64,000 nucleotides of DNA from JBBQVS01 sp963792705 (GCA_963792705.1 CAWBXD010000011.1:806001-870000), one strand, 5' to 3'; positions 45,393 to 54,550 are shown, counted from the first letter of the stretch. Program-made: numbers and translations. Notes: generated by a model not told the origin, from the letters alone.

Positions 45393-46784
45393 ATGATAAA
45401 GCGCACATTTACACGTCCACTTCACTACCTTATCTCTTTCGCCATTGCCTTGACCGTTATTGGAATGGTCATTAGCACTCTGTATCTGCAGCAAAACGTG
45501 AATTCTGTCCATGCAGCAAATACGGGACACAACTTTACATTGCGTTTGGCGCGTCCACACTACTGGATGGCAGGACCTGCGGCAGTAGGGAAACAACTCC
45601 CGTGTCAAGCACAAAATGCGGTAAATCGTTGTTATACGCCTCAGCAAATACAAAAGGCATATGCTATTGCACCACTTCTAGCAGCACACACAACTGGCTT
45701 AGGACATACCATTGTGATTGTGGATGCCTTTCAGAGTCCAACTATTCGACATGACCTCGCACTGTTCGATAAAGTCTTTGGTCTCAAAGAACCGAAGCTT
45801 ACTATTCTTGCGCCTGATGGCCTGGCACCATTTAACCAACAAGATCAGGCACAGGTAAGTTGGGCCGCCGAGATTACACTTGATGTGGAATGGGCACACG
45901 CGGTAGCACCAGGGGCAGCAATTGATCTTGTGCTCGCCAACCCAACAAAAGACTCGCATACAAATACGTTATCGGGTTTTCTGACGAATATTCTGCGCGC
46001 AACATCGTTCGCCGTAACACATAACCTTGGCGATGTTATCTCGCAGAGTTTCGGCGGCAACGAGGCGTGTGTGAGCAAGCAGGCATTACAAACACAACAT
46101 AAGGTGTTTGAAGCAGCAATGGCGAAGGGAATTACTGTGCTTGCAGCTTCCGGTGATCGCGGCGTGGCAGAAATTAATTGTGCCGAGACCACGTTTACAA
46201 AAAATGTTTCGACACCTGCCAGTGACCCACTCGTGACGGCAGTTGGCGGTACAACTCTTGATGCCAATGCAGCAACGGGCGCGTATACTGCGGAATCAGC
46301 ATGGAACGGAAGTGGTGGTGGTCTAAGCGTCGTCTACCCTCGTCCAGCATTTCAGCAAGGAATCCAGGGCATTGTGGGAAATCGGCGCGGTGTGCCCGAT
46401 ATCGCCTATAACGGCGACCCGAAAAGTGGAGTGCTTGTGATATGGAGCTCATCAGGACAGGGCAAAGACCTTGCCGCTGTCTTCGGTGGGACGAGCGCAG
46501 GCTCTCCACAGTGGGCAGGCATCACAGTCCTACTGAACGAGGTACTGGGGAAACGTGTTGGTTTCCTCAACCCTATGCTTTATCGCATCGGCATGAGCAC
46601 AACAGCCGCACCGCTCGACCTGCATGATATCACCAAAGGTAACAATACCCTTACCGCAAAGAATGCAAAAGGGGCCGTTGTGACAATAAAAGGCTTTACT
46701 GCTACCAAAGGTTGGGATGCGGTCACAGGCTGGGGAACCCCAAATGTTATGAATTTGGTCATAATGGCACGCCGCTTCGTGTAG
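45393..46784 (+). CDS. Sedolisin-type serine-carboxyl peptidase (S53), secreted or membrane-tethered
   Basis: The 463-residue protein has a basic start and a hydrophobic helix (about 13-35) as signal or anchor. The S53 catalytic elements are WAAEITLDVEW (Glu158 and Asp162), SGDRG (oxyanion Asp about 253) and FGGTSAGSPQW (Ser about 368). There is no large pro-domain: only about 70 residues lie between the signal and the catalytic part, short for S53 enzymes with a typical 170-residue propeptide. ATG 45393 follows AGGAG. Sedolisins work at acidic pH in the extracellular space. Calcium-site residues near the end (DAVTGWGTPN) are present. Confidence 0.9.
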   Translation: MIKRTFTRPLHYLISFAIALTVIGMVISTLYLQQNVNSVHAANTGHNFTLRLARPHYWMAGPAAVGKQLPCQAQNAVNRCYTPQQIQKAYAIAPLLAAHTTGLGHTIVIVDAFQSPTIRHDLALFDKVFGLKEPKLTILAPDGLAPFNQQDQAQVSWAAEITLDVEWAHAVAPGAAIDLVLANPTKDSHTNTLSGFLTNILRATSFAVTHNLGDVISQSFGGNEACVSKQALQTQHKVFEAAMAKGITVLAASGDRGVAEINCAETTFTKNVSTPASDPLVTAVGGTTLDANAATGAYTAESAWNGSGGGLSVVYPRPAFQQGIQGIVGNRRGVPDIAYNGDPKSGVLVIWSSSGQGKDLAAVFGGTSAGSPQWAGITVLLNEVLGKRVGFLNPMLYRIGMSTTAAPLDLHDITKGNNTLTAKNAKGAVVTIKGFTATKGWDAVTGWGTPNVMNLVIMARRFV

Positions 46785-46835
46785 GAGCTTGTATGGGTGT
46801 GATAATCGTGTTTCACAAATAATGCGGATACATCG

Positions 46836-46961
46836 TAGGGACCCGATTGATCGCGTCCGTTGCACGAGCGAAGCAATGTGCAGTCCCTACCAATCATGGT
46901 GCATGAGTATTGGGACCTCGCCCAATGAATTGGGCAATGGACGCCATAAATGTGGTCCCTA
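46836..46961. repeat. Multi-arm TAGGGACC element, hybrid copy
   Basis: It shares TGCACGAGCGAAGCAATGTG and CGCCCAATGAATTGGGC with the other multi-arm copies. Its left outer arm reads TAGGGACCCGATTGATCGCG, the simple-class arm, while its right arm CGCCATAAATGTGGTCCCTA is of the multi-arm class. The outer stem therefore pairs poorly in the middle, as if two elements recombined. Confidence 0.85.
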
Positions 46962-47008
46962 CGCATATCCCTACTCTTTTGTTCACCAGGATCATCAGAC
47001 CCGTACAT

Positions 47009-47815
47009 TTAGTTCTTCTCGATCCATTCGTCTGGATCGTTGTGCTGTACTCGTCCTTCGCGCTCTAGTTTGAGCAAGTGCGCTTCGACAGATTTAGCTG
47101 CGACAGGATGTAAACGTGGGTCCACATCGGCATAAATGCTCTGCACCATTGCTGCAATCGTTGCGCCGCCAGGAAACGTCTGTAACACCGCAATCACTTG
47201 CAGTTCGCGCTGTAGACGATGGGCAATATACTCGGCAAGTTTTGCCTGTGGATCGGCAATAATAGGACCATGCGAGGGAACCATTTCAGCAAGGTCCATC
47301 CCCTGTAAGCGTTTCAAAGAGGTGAGATAGGCAAGCATATCACCTTCGGGTGGTGCGATAACCACCGTTCCAACGCCAGCAACGAGATCACCAGCGAAAA
47401 GTGTACGTTGCCCTTCCAAATAATAACAGAGGTGATCGAAGCGGTGTCCAGGGGTATACACGGCTCGCAGCGTATCGTCCCCAGCAGGAAACGTCATGCC
47501 ATCAGGGACCTCTTCATCGACATCCGGTGTTCCGGCGCGATTGAATGCATAAATAGAGATACGCAGTTCTTTGCATAATATCTTTGCGCCACCAATATGG
47601 TCGGGATGTCCATGTGTGATGAGCACACGTCGAATACCGCCCCTTTTTGCCCCTTCTTGAATGATTGCCTCTAAATGGTCTCTGTTATCATCGGCTGGAT
47701 CAATTACGGTTGCCCCTTCGATACCCCCACCTAGCACGATGGTGTTTGTGCCTGGGCCTGTCATAAGCGAAGGATTTGGGGCAAGAATGATCGTATATGG
47801 TGGATGATGATTCAT
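47009..47815 (-). CDS. MBL-fold metallo-hydrolase (LACTB2/glyoxalase II-like)
   Basis: The 268-residue protein carries the metal-binding motif THGHPDHIGG (about 70-79; HxHxDH), the second His in TPGHRFDHLCYY, Asp in FAGDLVAG, and a last His in VPSHGP. The C-terminal winged-helix-like segment (AHLLKLEREGRV) is characteristic of LACTB2-type enzymes, which cleave RNA or thioesters. The frame is open upstream, but ATG 47815 has GGAG at 11 nt and the longer frame overlaps the Nudix gene. It starts 19 nt after that gene, so the pair is an operon. Confidence 0.85.
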   Translation of the reverse strand: MNHHPPYTIILAPNPSLMTGPGTNTIVLGGGIEGATVIDPADDNRDHLEAIIQEGAKRGGIRRVLITHGHPDHIGGAKILCKELRISIYAFNRAGTPDVDEEVPDGMTFPAGDDTLRAVYTPGHRFDHLCYYLEGQRTLFAGDLVAGVGTVVIAPPEGDMLAYLTSLKRLQGMDLAEMVPSHGPIIADPQAKLAEYIAHRLQRELQVIAVLQTFPGGATIAAMVQSIYADVDPRLHPVAAKSVEAHLLKLEREGRVQHNDPDEWIEKN

Positions 47816-47834
47816 GGTTACAGCGTCTCCTTTA

Positions 47835-48638
47835 TCACGGCTTCCAGAGGAAATCAGGTTCTTCGGGTAGTGTAACGTGTGCAACTCCATCATGCATTGA
47901 GATGGTGGGAACGTGTTTTACCACATAACGAGTTGCGGCTATCTGTATCGCCTCCTGTACCGTGGAAAAAGCACTCAGGTCGCGTAACTGATGAAACGTG
48001 GGGAACGCGATAGGAAATTGTTGCTGCTGAAAGCGTTCGAGCGCATCCTTTGGCCGAATCCACACGCCATCGCTCGTCTCAAGCTTGTCATATAACGCCT
48101 CTTGCTCGGCAGGGGCAGTAGCAAGAAAGAAATGAGTATCGAAACGCTTAGGCATCCCTTCGGGCGTAATCCAATGTGCAAAATATGCGAGGCTATGAGT
48201 GGCAAGCACGAGATGTTCTGCGTGTGCCATCTCAACGAGTGACCCTTTACGCTCGTTAAACGCCTGGCGATAGTCGGCAAAGCGTGTTATGGTCTCCTCA
48301 TTTATCGCCAGTAACGTTCCTTCACGATGTGCAAGCAGCACGTTCGCCTCTTCAAACAATTCACGAATGGCAGCCGCACGTACACCACTTCCTATTGCTG
48401 TGCGTCCTTCTGGGTCGGCAGCCGAAGGTGCGACGGGTTCGTACACGCCCTCAGTTTGCTCCGTGAGACGATCATCAGGCGAGACAGAGCCACCTGGAAA
48501 CACAAAAATATCAGGCATGAACTCACTTTGCACCACACGACGCACCATGAATACTTCTATATCGCTCGTCCCTTGCGTTGCTGAAATGTCACGTAACAGC
48601 ATTACGGTCGAAGCCAAGCGTGGCTGAACTATCGTCAT
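47835..48638 (-). CDS. Nudix hydrolase (NUDT19-like)
   Basis: The 267-residue protein has the Nudix helix AAAIRELFEEANVLL (about 88-102), matching REUxEExGU with Asn in place of the final Gly. FVFPGGSVSPDD precedes it. Between the FPGG and RE elements is an insert of about 35 residues. This spacing resembles NUDT7/NUDT19 CoA-diphosphatase-like proteins. The likely reaction is hydrolysis of a nucleoside-diphosphate-linked compound such as CoA or acyl-CoA. ATG 48638 follows GGAG. It leads the operon with the MBL hydrolase, a pairing seen for acyl-CoA or nucleotide clean-up genes. Confidence 0.82.
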   Translation of the reverse strand: MTIVQPRLASTVMLLRDISATQGTSDIEVFMVRRVVQSEFMPDIFVFPGGSVSPDDRLTEQTEGVYEPVAPSAADPEGRTAIGSGVRAAAIRELFEEANVLLAHREGTLLAINEETITRFADYRQAFNERKGSLVEMAHAEHLVLATHSLAYFAHWITPEGMPKRFDTHFFLATAPAEQEALYDKLETSDGVWIRPKDALERFQQQQFPIAFPTFHQLRDLSAFSTVQEAIQIAATRYVVKHVPTISMHDGVAHVTLPEEPDFLWKP

Positions 48639-48710
48639 CGGACTTGCTCCATTACTGGGGAATGTTTTGTCTGTATTAGCAATGTTGGAAGAAATTGTTT
48701 GCAGTTGTCA

Positions 48711-48736
48711 CGAGGATGCGACGCATCGGTCCTTAC
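48711..48736. repeat. Right-half fragment of a TAGGGACC palindrome
   Basis: GAGGATGCGACGCATCGGTC followed by CTTACA matches the family right end. No matching left arm is adjacent. The rest of the gap 48639-48895 shows no gene. Confidence 0.55.
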
Positions 48737-48895
48737 AAAACATTCTCAGATTTGCTTTTCAAAATAACATATCTACGTCTTCTCATAGTACCATATATCT
48801 ATGAGTGACAGTTACCGATGAAATGTGTCGTATGCTAGAGGCATATCATGTACAAAAATAAGATACAATAAAGATAAACGGTGGCATTGACAAAC

Positions 48896-49783
48896 ATGAA
48901 TGAAACGTCGGCAGTGCAAGCACTTACAACAACATCTCCACTTCACGTTGGATTGATAGGCGATCCTGTAGCACATTCGTACTCGCCACGTATACAACAG
49001 GCCGCGTTTGATGCATATGGCATTGCCGCACACTATAAGTTGTGGCATACCCCACCACATGAGCTACTCGAACGTGTGCGTTCACTTTGTAGTGAGCATT
49101 ATTTAGGCGCAAATGTTACCATTCCTTACAAGGAGGCGGTGCTACCGTTAATGGATAAAGTCGATCCTCTGGCGACACGCATCGGCGCGGTCAACACAAT
49201 TGTGCATCAGGATGGTTATTTGCACGGCTACAACACCGATGCCCCTGGTCTGCTACACGCGTTACATGAACACGATCTAGGCACAATGCAGGATGATGGC
49301 ACGATCTCGCTAAAAGAACATACAGCGATTGTGCTAGGTGCGGGTGGCGCGGCTCGTGGTGCCGCCTTTGCGCTAGCTGGAGCGCATGTTGCACAGCTTA
49401 TCATTGTCAATCGTAGCCTGGAACGTGCTCAACTTCTAGCGGCCGAGGTGCAACAGACCTATGGCGGTCCAGTATTTAGCTTGAATGATCCACAGTTTCT
49501 TATGCCGCGCAACGCATCGTTGATTATCAATGCAACCTCCGTAGGCATGCACGATGAGCAAACACCGCTTCCAGCCGAAATATTGGCACGTTTCGACGCC
49601 GACACCTTTGTCTATGACATGATTTACAATCCAACCCAGACACAATTGCTGTGTCAAGCACTTACAATGGGGATGCGTGGCGCGAATGGCCTCTCCATGC
49701 TACTTCATCAAGGTGCTCTTGCCTTCACCCTATGGACAGGTCAACCAGCCCCACTAGATGTGATGCGCTCGAAACTCTTTTAA
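48896..49783 (+). CDS. aroE: Shikimate dehydrogenase
   Basis: The 295-residue enzyme reduces 3-dehydroshikimate with NADPH in chorismate biosynthesis. Substrate site: GDPVAHSYSPRIQQAAF, GANVTIPYKEAV (catalytic Lys), YNTDAPG (catalytic Asp). NADP site: VLGAGGAARGAAFAL and VNRSLERA. GANGLSMLLHQGALAF closes the fold. GTG 48881 is an upstream in-frame alternative with poor RBS; the N-terminal residues before LHVGLIGD are not conserved. No other aromatic-pathway gene is adjacent. Confidence 0.94.
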   Translation: MNETSAVQALTTTSPLHVGLIGDPVAHSYSPRIQQAAFDAYGIAAHYKLWHTPPHELLERVRSLCSEHYLGANVTIPYKEAVLPLMDKVDPLATRIGAVNTIVHQDGYLHGYNTDAPGLLHALHEHDLGTMQDDGTISLKEHTAIVLGAGGAARGAAFALAGAHVAQLIIVNRSLERAQLLAAEVQQTYGGPVFSLNDPQFLMPRNASLIINATSVGMHDEQTPLPAEILARFDADTFVYDMIYNPTQTQLLCQALTMGMRGANGLSMLLHQGALAFTLWTGQPAPLDVMRSKLF

Positions 49784-49915
49784 CCATGTATAGAGGTAGA
49801 CCCCTTTCACCCTTCTTGATAAAGGTTTACTCAAAAGAAACGACCTACACAATATAAGGCAAGTCCGCACCTAGCCGAATAAGTGTACAGTTTTCGCTCT
49901 TGAAATCTTCATGAT

Positions 49916-50500
49916 TTACCTCTTATTTAGAAGAGCAAACATTTTTTCATCGTAGAACTGATTATCCACATATAGACGTTCTCGGAGCAGGCCTTCTTCC
50001 TGAAAACCAAGTTTTCTTAACACCTGTGCGGAGGCGTGATTTGGCAGAGCAACGTAAGCCTCAATACGATGCAGTCGGCAGGAATCAAACCCAAACTGAA
50101 GAATTGCAGCTAAGGCCTCTGACATGATTCCTTTGTGCCAATAGGCTTTAGCGAGAATATAGCTGAGTGCAGCATTAAAGTTATCGGCATCCCACGAATA
50201 TCCACAATTTCCCACAACCTTGTCTTCTCCTTTCAAGGTAATTCCCCAGCGTATTGCTTCTCGGTCTGCAAAACGTTTTTGATGACGTAGTATACTCTTT
50301 TCTGCTTGTTCAAACTGGGTAAACGGAGGATCATAGAAGCGCATCGTTTCTTCATCGGCTAAAAAAAGAAAGCTATCTTTTGCATCCTTTCGTTCCAATT
50401 GCCGTAATATTAACCGTTCTGTTTCTAAAAGAGGAAAGGAAAGAGGAAACGTTTGAAGATGACTGCTTAAACTCATAACTACCATGATCTCCTTCTGCAT
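49916..50500 (-). CDS. GNAT acetyltransferase, RimJ/RimL-like
   Basis: The 194-residue protein shows LETERLILRQLERKDA at the start of the fold, IGNCGYSW-like VVGNCGYSW in beta 4, the AcCoA-loop equivalent WHKGIMSEALAAIL (Q/RxxGxG/A variant) and NHASAQVLRKLGFQEEGLLRERLYVDNQFYDE, a hallmark of RimJ/RimL-type N-acetyltransferases. In-frame starts exist at 50500, 50485 and 50476; GAAGGAG just before 50485 and upstream of 50476 makes a shorter protein likely. The target could be a ribosomal protein, a peptide or a small amine. Confidence 0.88.
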   Translation of the reverse strand: MQKEIMVVMSLSSHLQTFPLSFPLLETERLILRQLERKDAKDSFLFLADEETMRFYDPPFTQFEQAEKSILRHQKRFADREAIRWGITLKGEDKVVGNCGYSWDADNFNAALSYILAKAYWHKGIMSEALAAILQFGFDSCRLHRIEAYVALPNHASAQVLRKLGFQEEGLLRERLYVDNQFYDEKMFALLNKR

Positions 50501-50620
50501 TTTTGATGAACCTGTGTAAGTTATGTTGATGAGTCTACCAGAAACGTGCTCAATAAGCGAGCTTTCGTCTTATTTCTTCTGACAAACAATAAGAAGGACA
50601 TAAATGCAATTTTATTGACA

Positions 50621-50646
50621 AATGACATATATTGATTTTTGTCATT
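50621..50646. promoter_or_regulatory. Operator candidate for the TetR downstream
   Basis: AATGACA (50621-50627) and TGTCATT (50640-50646) form an inverted repeat with a 12-nt spacer that overlaps the -35 box of the aldo-keto reductase promoter. Confidence 0.6.
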
Positions 50647-50660
50647 CCATACGTTATACT
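50632..50660 (+). promoter_or_regulatory. Sigma-70-type promoter for the aldo-keto reductase/TetR operon
   Basis: TTGATT (50632-50637), 17-nt spacer, TATACT (50655-50660), about 85 nt before the start codon. Confidence 0.7.
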
Positions 50661-50745
50661 ATTATCATCCGTTTGGGATAAACAACCTGCTGCCAGGAAA
50701 TTTTCAAAGCGTATAGTATAGAAGATACAAAGAGGAGCAGAGAAG

Positions 50746-51753
50746 ATGATTACACGTTCGCTTGGAACGCATGGTCTTGAAGTATCGGCGATTGGTCTGG
50801 GTTGCTCGGCCATGTCTAACACAGATGGACCAGCAGAAGAGGCTGAAAGCATCGCAACGATACATGCCGCACTCGATAGTGGTATTACCCTGCTTGACAC
50901 AGCCGATTTCTACGGTATGGGACATAACGAGATGCTGTTACGCGAGGCGCTACGTGGACGGGCGCGCGAACAGATCGTTCTTAGCGACAAATTTGGAGGG
51001 TTGCGCGATCCCAAAGGTGGCTTTATTGGCACCGATGGCCGTCCTGCCTCTGTCAAAAACTTTCTTGCCTACACCTTGCGACGACTTGGCACCGATTATG
51101 TTGACATCTATCGTCTCGCGCGCCTTGATCCGAACGTACCCATTGAAGATACTATTGGTGCTATCGCGGACATGGTAAAGGCCGGGTATGTTCGTTATAT
51201 TGGCCTCTCCGAGGTCGGGTCGGCGACGATACGCCGGGCACAGGCGGTCCATCCAATTTCCGACCTACAGATCGAGTACTCGTTGCTCTCACGTGATATC
51301 GAAGCAGATATTCTCCCTACTTGTCGTGAGCTTGGCATCGGTACCACGGCTTATGCCGTTCTGTCACACGGCCTTCTCAGTGGACAATGGTCGAAAGAGC
51401 GCTCATATACACCTGATGATTTCCGCAGTTTCAGCCCTCGCTTCAGAGGTGCTAACCTCGACCACAACCTCACTATTGTCGAGGCGTTGCGCTCGATTGC
51501 AGAGTCAAAGGGTGCAACGGTCTCGCAAATTGCCATTGCTTGGGTGCTTGCACGTGGACAGGATATTGTGCCGCTGGTCGGAGCGCGTCGGCGTGAGAGC
51601 CTCACTGAGTCCTTAAAGGCCCTCGACCTGACACTGACAGCCGACGATCTAGCCCAGATCGAGCAAGCTGTCCCGGCAGGAACAGCCGCAGGCGAACGCT
51701 ACCCTACACCCCTGATGGCTCTACTCGATAGTGAACGAGAGCAGAGCCGATGA
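50746..51753 (+). CDS. Aldo/keto reductase
   Basis: The 335-residue NADPH-type oxidoreductase has LDTADFYGMGHNE (catalytic Asp and Tyr, about 49-60), SDKFGG (Lys about 82) and a C-terminal VPLVGARRRESL cofactor loop. The fourth tetrad residue, usually His in YQLHR, is Ala here (YRLARLDPNVP). The same replacement is known in the AKR13/pyridoxal-reductase-like group that shares the ARxDPxVPIExT motif, so it is a subfamily mark. GAGGAG precedes ATG. The stop overlaps the TetR start (ATGA), which indicates a coupled operon. Confidence 0.92.
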   Translation: MITRSLGTHGLEVSAIGLGCSAMSNTDGPAEEAESIATIHAALDSGITLLDTADFYGMGHNEMLLREALRGRAREQIVLSDKFGGLRDPKGGFIGTDGRPASVKNFLAYTLRRLGTDYVDIYRLARLDPNVPIEDTIGAIADMVKAGYVRYIGLSEVGSATIRRAQAVHPISDLQIEYSLLSRDIEADILPTCRELGIGTTAYAVLSHGLLSGQWSKERSYTPDDFRSFSPRFRGANLDHNLTIVEALRSIAESKGATVSQIAIAWVLARGQDIVPLVGARRRESLTESLKALDLTLTADDLAQIEQAVPAGTAAGERYPTPLMALLDSEREQSR

Positions 51754-52349
51754 CCGACGAACCACTTACTCCCGAACGTATTCTCGAAGCAGCGGAGGAG
51801 GTACTTCGCCGCTTCGGGCTTGCCAAAACAACTGTTGTCGATGTTGCCCGCGCCCTTGGTGTGAGTCATGGCAGCATATACCGTCATTTTCCAAGCAAAG
51901 CAGCACTACACGATGCCGTTGCGGAGCACTGGTTGGCCGAAAAGTTGGTGCCGCTTACCGCCATAGCAAACGAGGATAGACCAGCCTCGGAGCGTCTGCG
52001 GCACTGGCTCAATTTTTTGTGTTCTACTATACAGAAAAATGCCCTTGACGACCCAGAGTTATTCGCAACATACAAGGAACTTGCTGGTGAGGCAAGGGAA
52101 GTAGTCAAGGCACATGTCGATCACCTCGCAGAGCAAATTACACATATCCTTATCGAAGGAATCGCCCAGGGTGAGTTTGCAACCGATGATCCCTTCGTTT
52201 CCGGTCGGGCGATACTCAGCGCAACAACTCGCTTCCACGATCCGGCCCACGCCACCGAGTGGTCTGATCCCGACATCGAGGCCGCGCTCGATGGCGTCTG
52301 GTCCCTTATTCTGGTCGGTCTTCGTCCGCGCAACATTCCGCAAGAATGA
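51750..52349 (+). CDS. TetR-family repressor
   Basis: The 199-residue protein has the HTH ILEAAEEVLRRFGLAKTTVVDVARALGVSHGSIYRHFPSK (about 11-50). The C-terminal part resembles TetR_C tetracyclin-like proteins of unknown ligand. It is translationally coupled to the aldo-keto reductase and probably represses it from the palindrome at 50621-50646, with the reductase substrate or an electrophile as inducer. That is inference from position only. Confidence 0.9.
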   Translation: MTDEPLTPERILEAAEEVLRRFGLAKTTVVDVARALGVSHGSIYRHFPSKAALHDAVAEHWLAEKLVPLTAIANEDRPASERLRHWLNFLCSTIQKNALDDPELFATYKELAGEAREVVKAHVDHLAEQITHILIEGIAQGEFATDDPFVSGRAILSATTRFHDPAHATEWSDPDIEAALDGVWSLILVGLRPRNIPQE

Positions 52350-52458
52350 GTGGAGCAGGCGGTTAGAGCATCCATATCTTGAAATTGCGAAAGGGGCATC
52401 GGATTGTTGTAGAATAAGGATAGAGACATGAACACGTAGCAAAGGAGTCTATTTTAGA

Positions 52459-53400
52459 ATGAAACTTGTCACCTTCTCTACTACCGCACTTCCTCGGCCA
52501 CATCTGGGCCTCGTTCAGAACGACGAAGTGCTTGATGTTGATCTCGCGGGACGCGCCTTGCAGCTTACAGTTCCAGACCAGATGCTCGCTCTTATTGAGC
52601 AGTATGAGCAAGGACAGAAAGCACTGCAAGCACTGCTGACAAAAGCAAACGGTCGTCCCTTTAGTCAAGTTCAAACATTTACCGATGTCGGTGCAGTTCA
52701 CACGCTACAGGAAGTGAAGCTACATGCTCCCATTCCACAACCACGCAAAAATGTGTTCTGCATGGCGGTAAACTACGCTGAACATGCAAAAGAAACAGCG
52801 GCTATTCGTGAGCGTGCTACCACAGCCCCACCAGATGTGCCCATTTTATTTACAAAAGCTACCACGACAATCAACGATCCCGATGCACCGTTTGTGATTG
52901 ACCCAAATGTCTCAACTGAGATTGACTGGGAGGTTGAATTAGGTGTTATCATCGGCAAAAATGGGAAGAATATTCGGCCAGAAGACGCTTTTTCATACGT
53001 CTTTGGCTACACGGTGATTAACGATATCACCGCGCGCGACTTGCAAGCGCGTCATAAGCAATTCTTTAAAGGCAAAAGTCTCGATGGCTCTTGTCCTATC
53101 GGTCCCTATATCGTCACTGCCGACGAAATTGCAGACCCACAAAAACTTGCTTTACATTTGAGTGTCAATGGTGTCACCAAGCAGGACTCGAATACAAGCG
53201 AGATGGTCTTTCCTATTCCCGTCATTATCTCCACTCTTTCGGCCGGCCTAACGCTTGAAGCCGGAGATATCATCGCCACTGGCACACCGAGCGGTGTTGG
53301 TTTCTCACGAACTCCACCCGAATTTCTCAAACCCGGTGATACCGTCGAATGCGAGGTCGAGGGTCTAGGTATACTGCGAACCCCCATTACACGTGCGTAA
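52459..53400 (+). CDS. Fumarylacetoacetate hydrolase-family protein
   Basis: The 313-residue protein has NVFCMAVNYAEHAKET (about 95-110), the metal-binding DWEVELGVIIG (ExE, about 156-166), NDITARDLQ, KGKSLDGSCPIGPYIV and the GTPSGVGFSR loop near the end. Family members cleave C-C bonds or hydrate/decarboxylate ring-fission products such as acylpyruvates or 2-hydroxy-heptadienoates. It faces an extradiol-dioxygenase-like gene across a shared terminator, so both may act in aromatic or hydroxy-acid catabolism. AAAGGAG lies 12 nt before ATG. Confidence 0.92.
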   Translation: MKLVTFSTTALPRPHLGLVQNDEVLDVDLAGRALQLTVPDQMLALIEQYEQGQKALQALLTKANGRPFSQVQTFTDVGAVHTLQEVKLHAPIPQPRKNVFCMAVNYAEHAKETAAIRERATTAPPDVPILFTKATTTINDPDAPFVIDPNVSTEIDWEVELGVIIGKNGKNIRPEDAFSYVFGYTVINDITARDLQARHKQFFKGKSLDGSCPIGPYIVTADEIADPQKLALHLSVNGVTKQDSNTSEMVFPIPVIISTLSAGLTLEAGDIIATGTPSGVGFSRTPPEFLKPGDTVECEVEGLGILRTPITRA

Positions 53401-53455
53401 AAAAGAAAGGTCCTGGGCAAGATGCATGCACTTTGCCCAGGACCTTTCTTTTTTT
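53399..53455. terminator. Bidirectional intrinsic terminator
   Basis: Arms 53399-53420 and 53433-53455 pair over about 22 bp with A-runs on the left and T-runs on the right, so it can end both convergent genes. Confidence 0.92.
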
Positions 53456-53458
53456 ATG

Positions 53459-54418
53459 TTAAACTCTTGCTTCTTCGCGCATCCAGGATGGTAGGCTACC
53501 CCACAAGTTGTGCGCCATCGTGCGTGTATGCCAGAGACGTGGAGGAGTTGTCACATCATGATCGTAGTATTGCTGTAACTCGGCTGACAGTTCAAGCGCG
53601 ATACCCTCAGGGTCGGCGAACTGTACAAAAAGATCATTGCCAGCACCATGACGCCCTGGTCCCCACAGAATTGGTGTCTGATTGCGGCTGAGATAATCGG
53701 ACCAGCGCAACAATTCTGATCCATCGGAGGCGGCAAAGGCAATATGGTCGATGCCTTGTTTCCCCTGCGTGAGCATAATAGTATGGTGATCGTTTGAGCA
53801 GCGTAGCCAGGCAGACTCGCGCAACAACCAGTCCGAGATATCGAAACCGAGGGCCTCGGTATAAAAATCAACCATCTCCTCTAAACGTGTTGTCTGCAAA
53901 CCAACATGTTGTAGCGTATATGGACGCAACAAAGGACGATGAGTGCGTGTCGCAGATGAGTAGGTTGTTGTGTCTTCCGGCATGACTGAAATCTCGATAC
54001 GGTTGCCATCGGGATCACTAAACCATAGAGTATCGCCCATTTCTGGGTCGCCATCGCGTGTCTCTAAGCGCAGGTCGATACCAGCGATTTTCAGACGTGC
54101 AGCGAGTGCGGCAAGTTCTGCATCAGTGCTGACCTCAAAAGAAAGATGATGCAACGGCGAACGTTGTATAGCTTTGCGTCCATTTGTTGCAGCCGGTCGC
54201 ACGTCATTGAACAGGGCAAGGCAATGATGTTCGTCACCAAGCGAGAAAAACGTCGCGGCATCGTTCACATCGGTATTTTGCATAGCCTCGGTTGGAATGC
54301 GCTGGTCAAGACCTAGGACTTGACGGTAAAACCGCGTCTGCACCACAATATCGTTGACCCACAATCCGACATGTGCCAGTTTGTTGACTTTCACCTTTTG
54401 AAGTTGCTGCTCGCTCAC
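53459..54418 (-). CDS. Two-domain VOC protein, extradiol (catechol 2,3-) dioxygenase-like
   Basis: The 319-residue protein has two glyoxalase/VOC halves. The second half holds the 2-His-1-carboxylate set: LQHVGLQ (about 169), IDHIAFAA (about 225) and GIALELSAE (about 276). The first half has HVGLWVND and HHLSFEV plus NRIEISV. FADPEGIALELSAELQ matches the catechol dioxygenase C-terminal strand. It probably opens a catechol-like ring at Fe(II); methylglyoxal-type activity is a less likely alternative. Convergent with the FAA hydrolase, which could process the ring-cleavage product. Confidence 0.86.
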   Translation of the reverse strand: MSEQQLQKVKVNKLAHVGLWVNDIVVQTRFYRQVLGLDQRIPTEAMQNTDVNDAATFFSLGDEHHCLALFNDVRPAATNGRKAIQRSPLHHLSFEVSTDAELAALAARLKIAGIDLRLETRDGDPEMGDTLWFSDPDGNRIEISVMPEDTTTYSSATRTHRPLLRPYTLQHVGLQTTRLEEMVDFYTEALGFDISDWLLRESAWLRCSNDHHTIMLTQGKQGIDHIAFAASDGSELLRWSDYLSRNQTPILWGPGRHGAGNDLFVQFADPEGIALELSAELQQYYDHDVTTPPRLWHTRTMAHNLWGSLPSWMREEARV

Positions 54419-54550
54419 GCACTGCTCTCCTTACGTTTCCGCGCTTATCACTCGTACTCGTAGATACTCTCGCAAGCAATCATACACACATTCATGATAA
54501 GGGTCAACAAAAGTACCAGAAGGTAATGGGTGCGGCCCCCAACTTGCAAG

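Noticed and set aside
47816..47893. Longer start for the MBL hydrolase
   Set aside because: It would overlap the Nudix gene by about 60 nt and lacks an RBS; ATG 47815 has one.
50746..51753. Aldo-keto reductase inactive because of the missing catalytic His
   Set aside because: The ARxDPxVP motif with Ala at this place is typical of an active subfamily.
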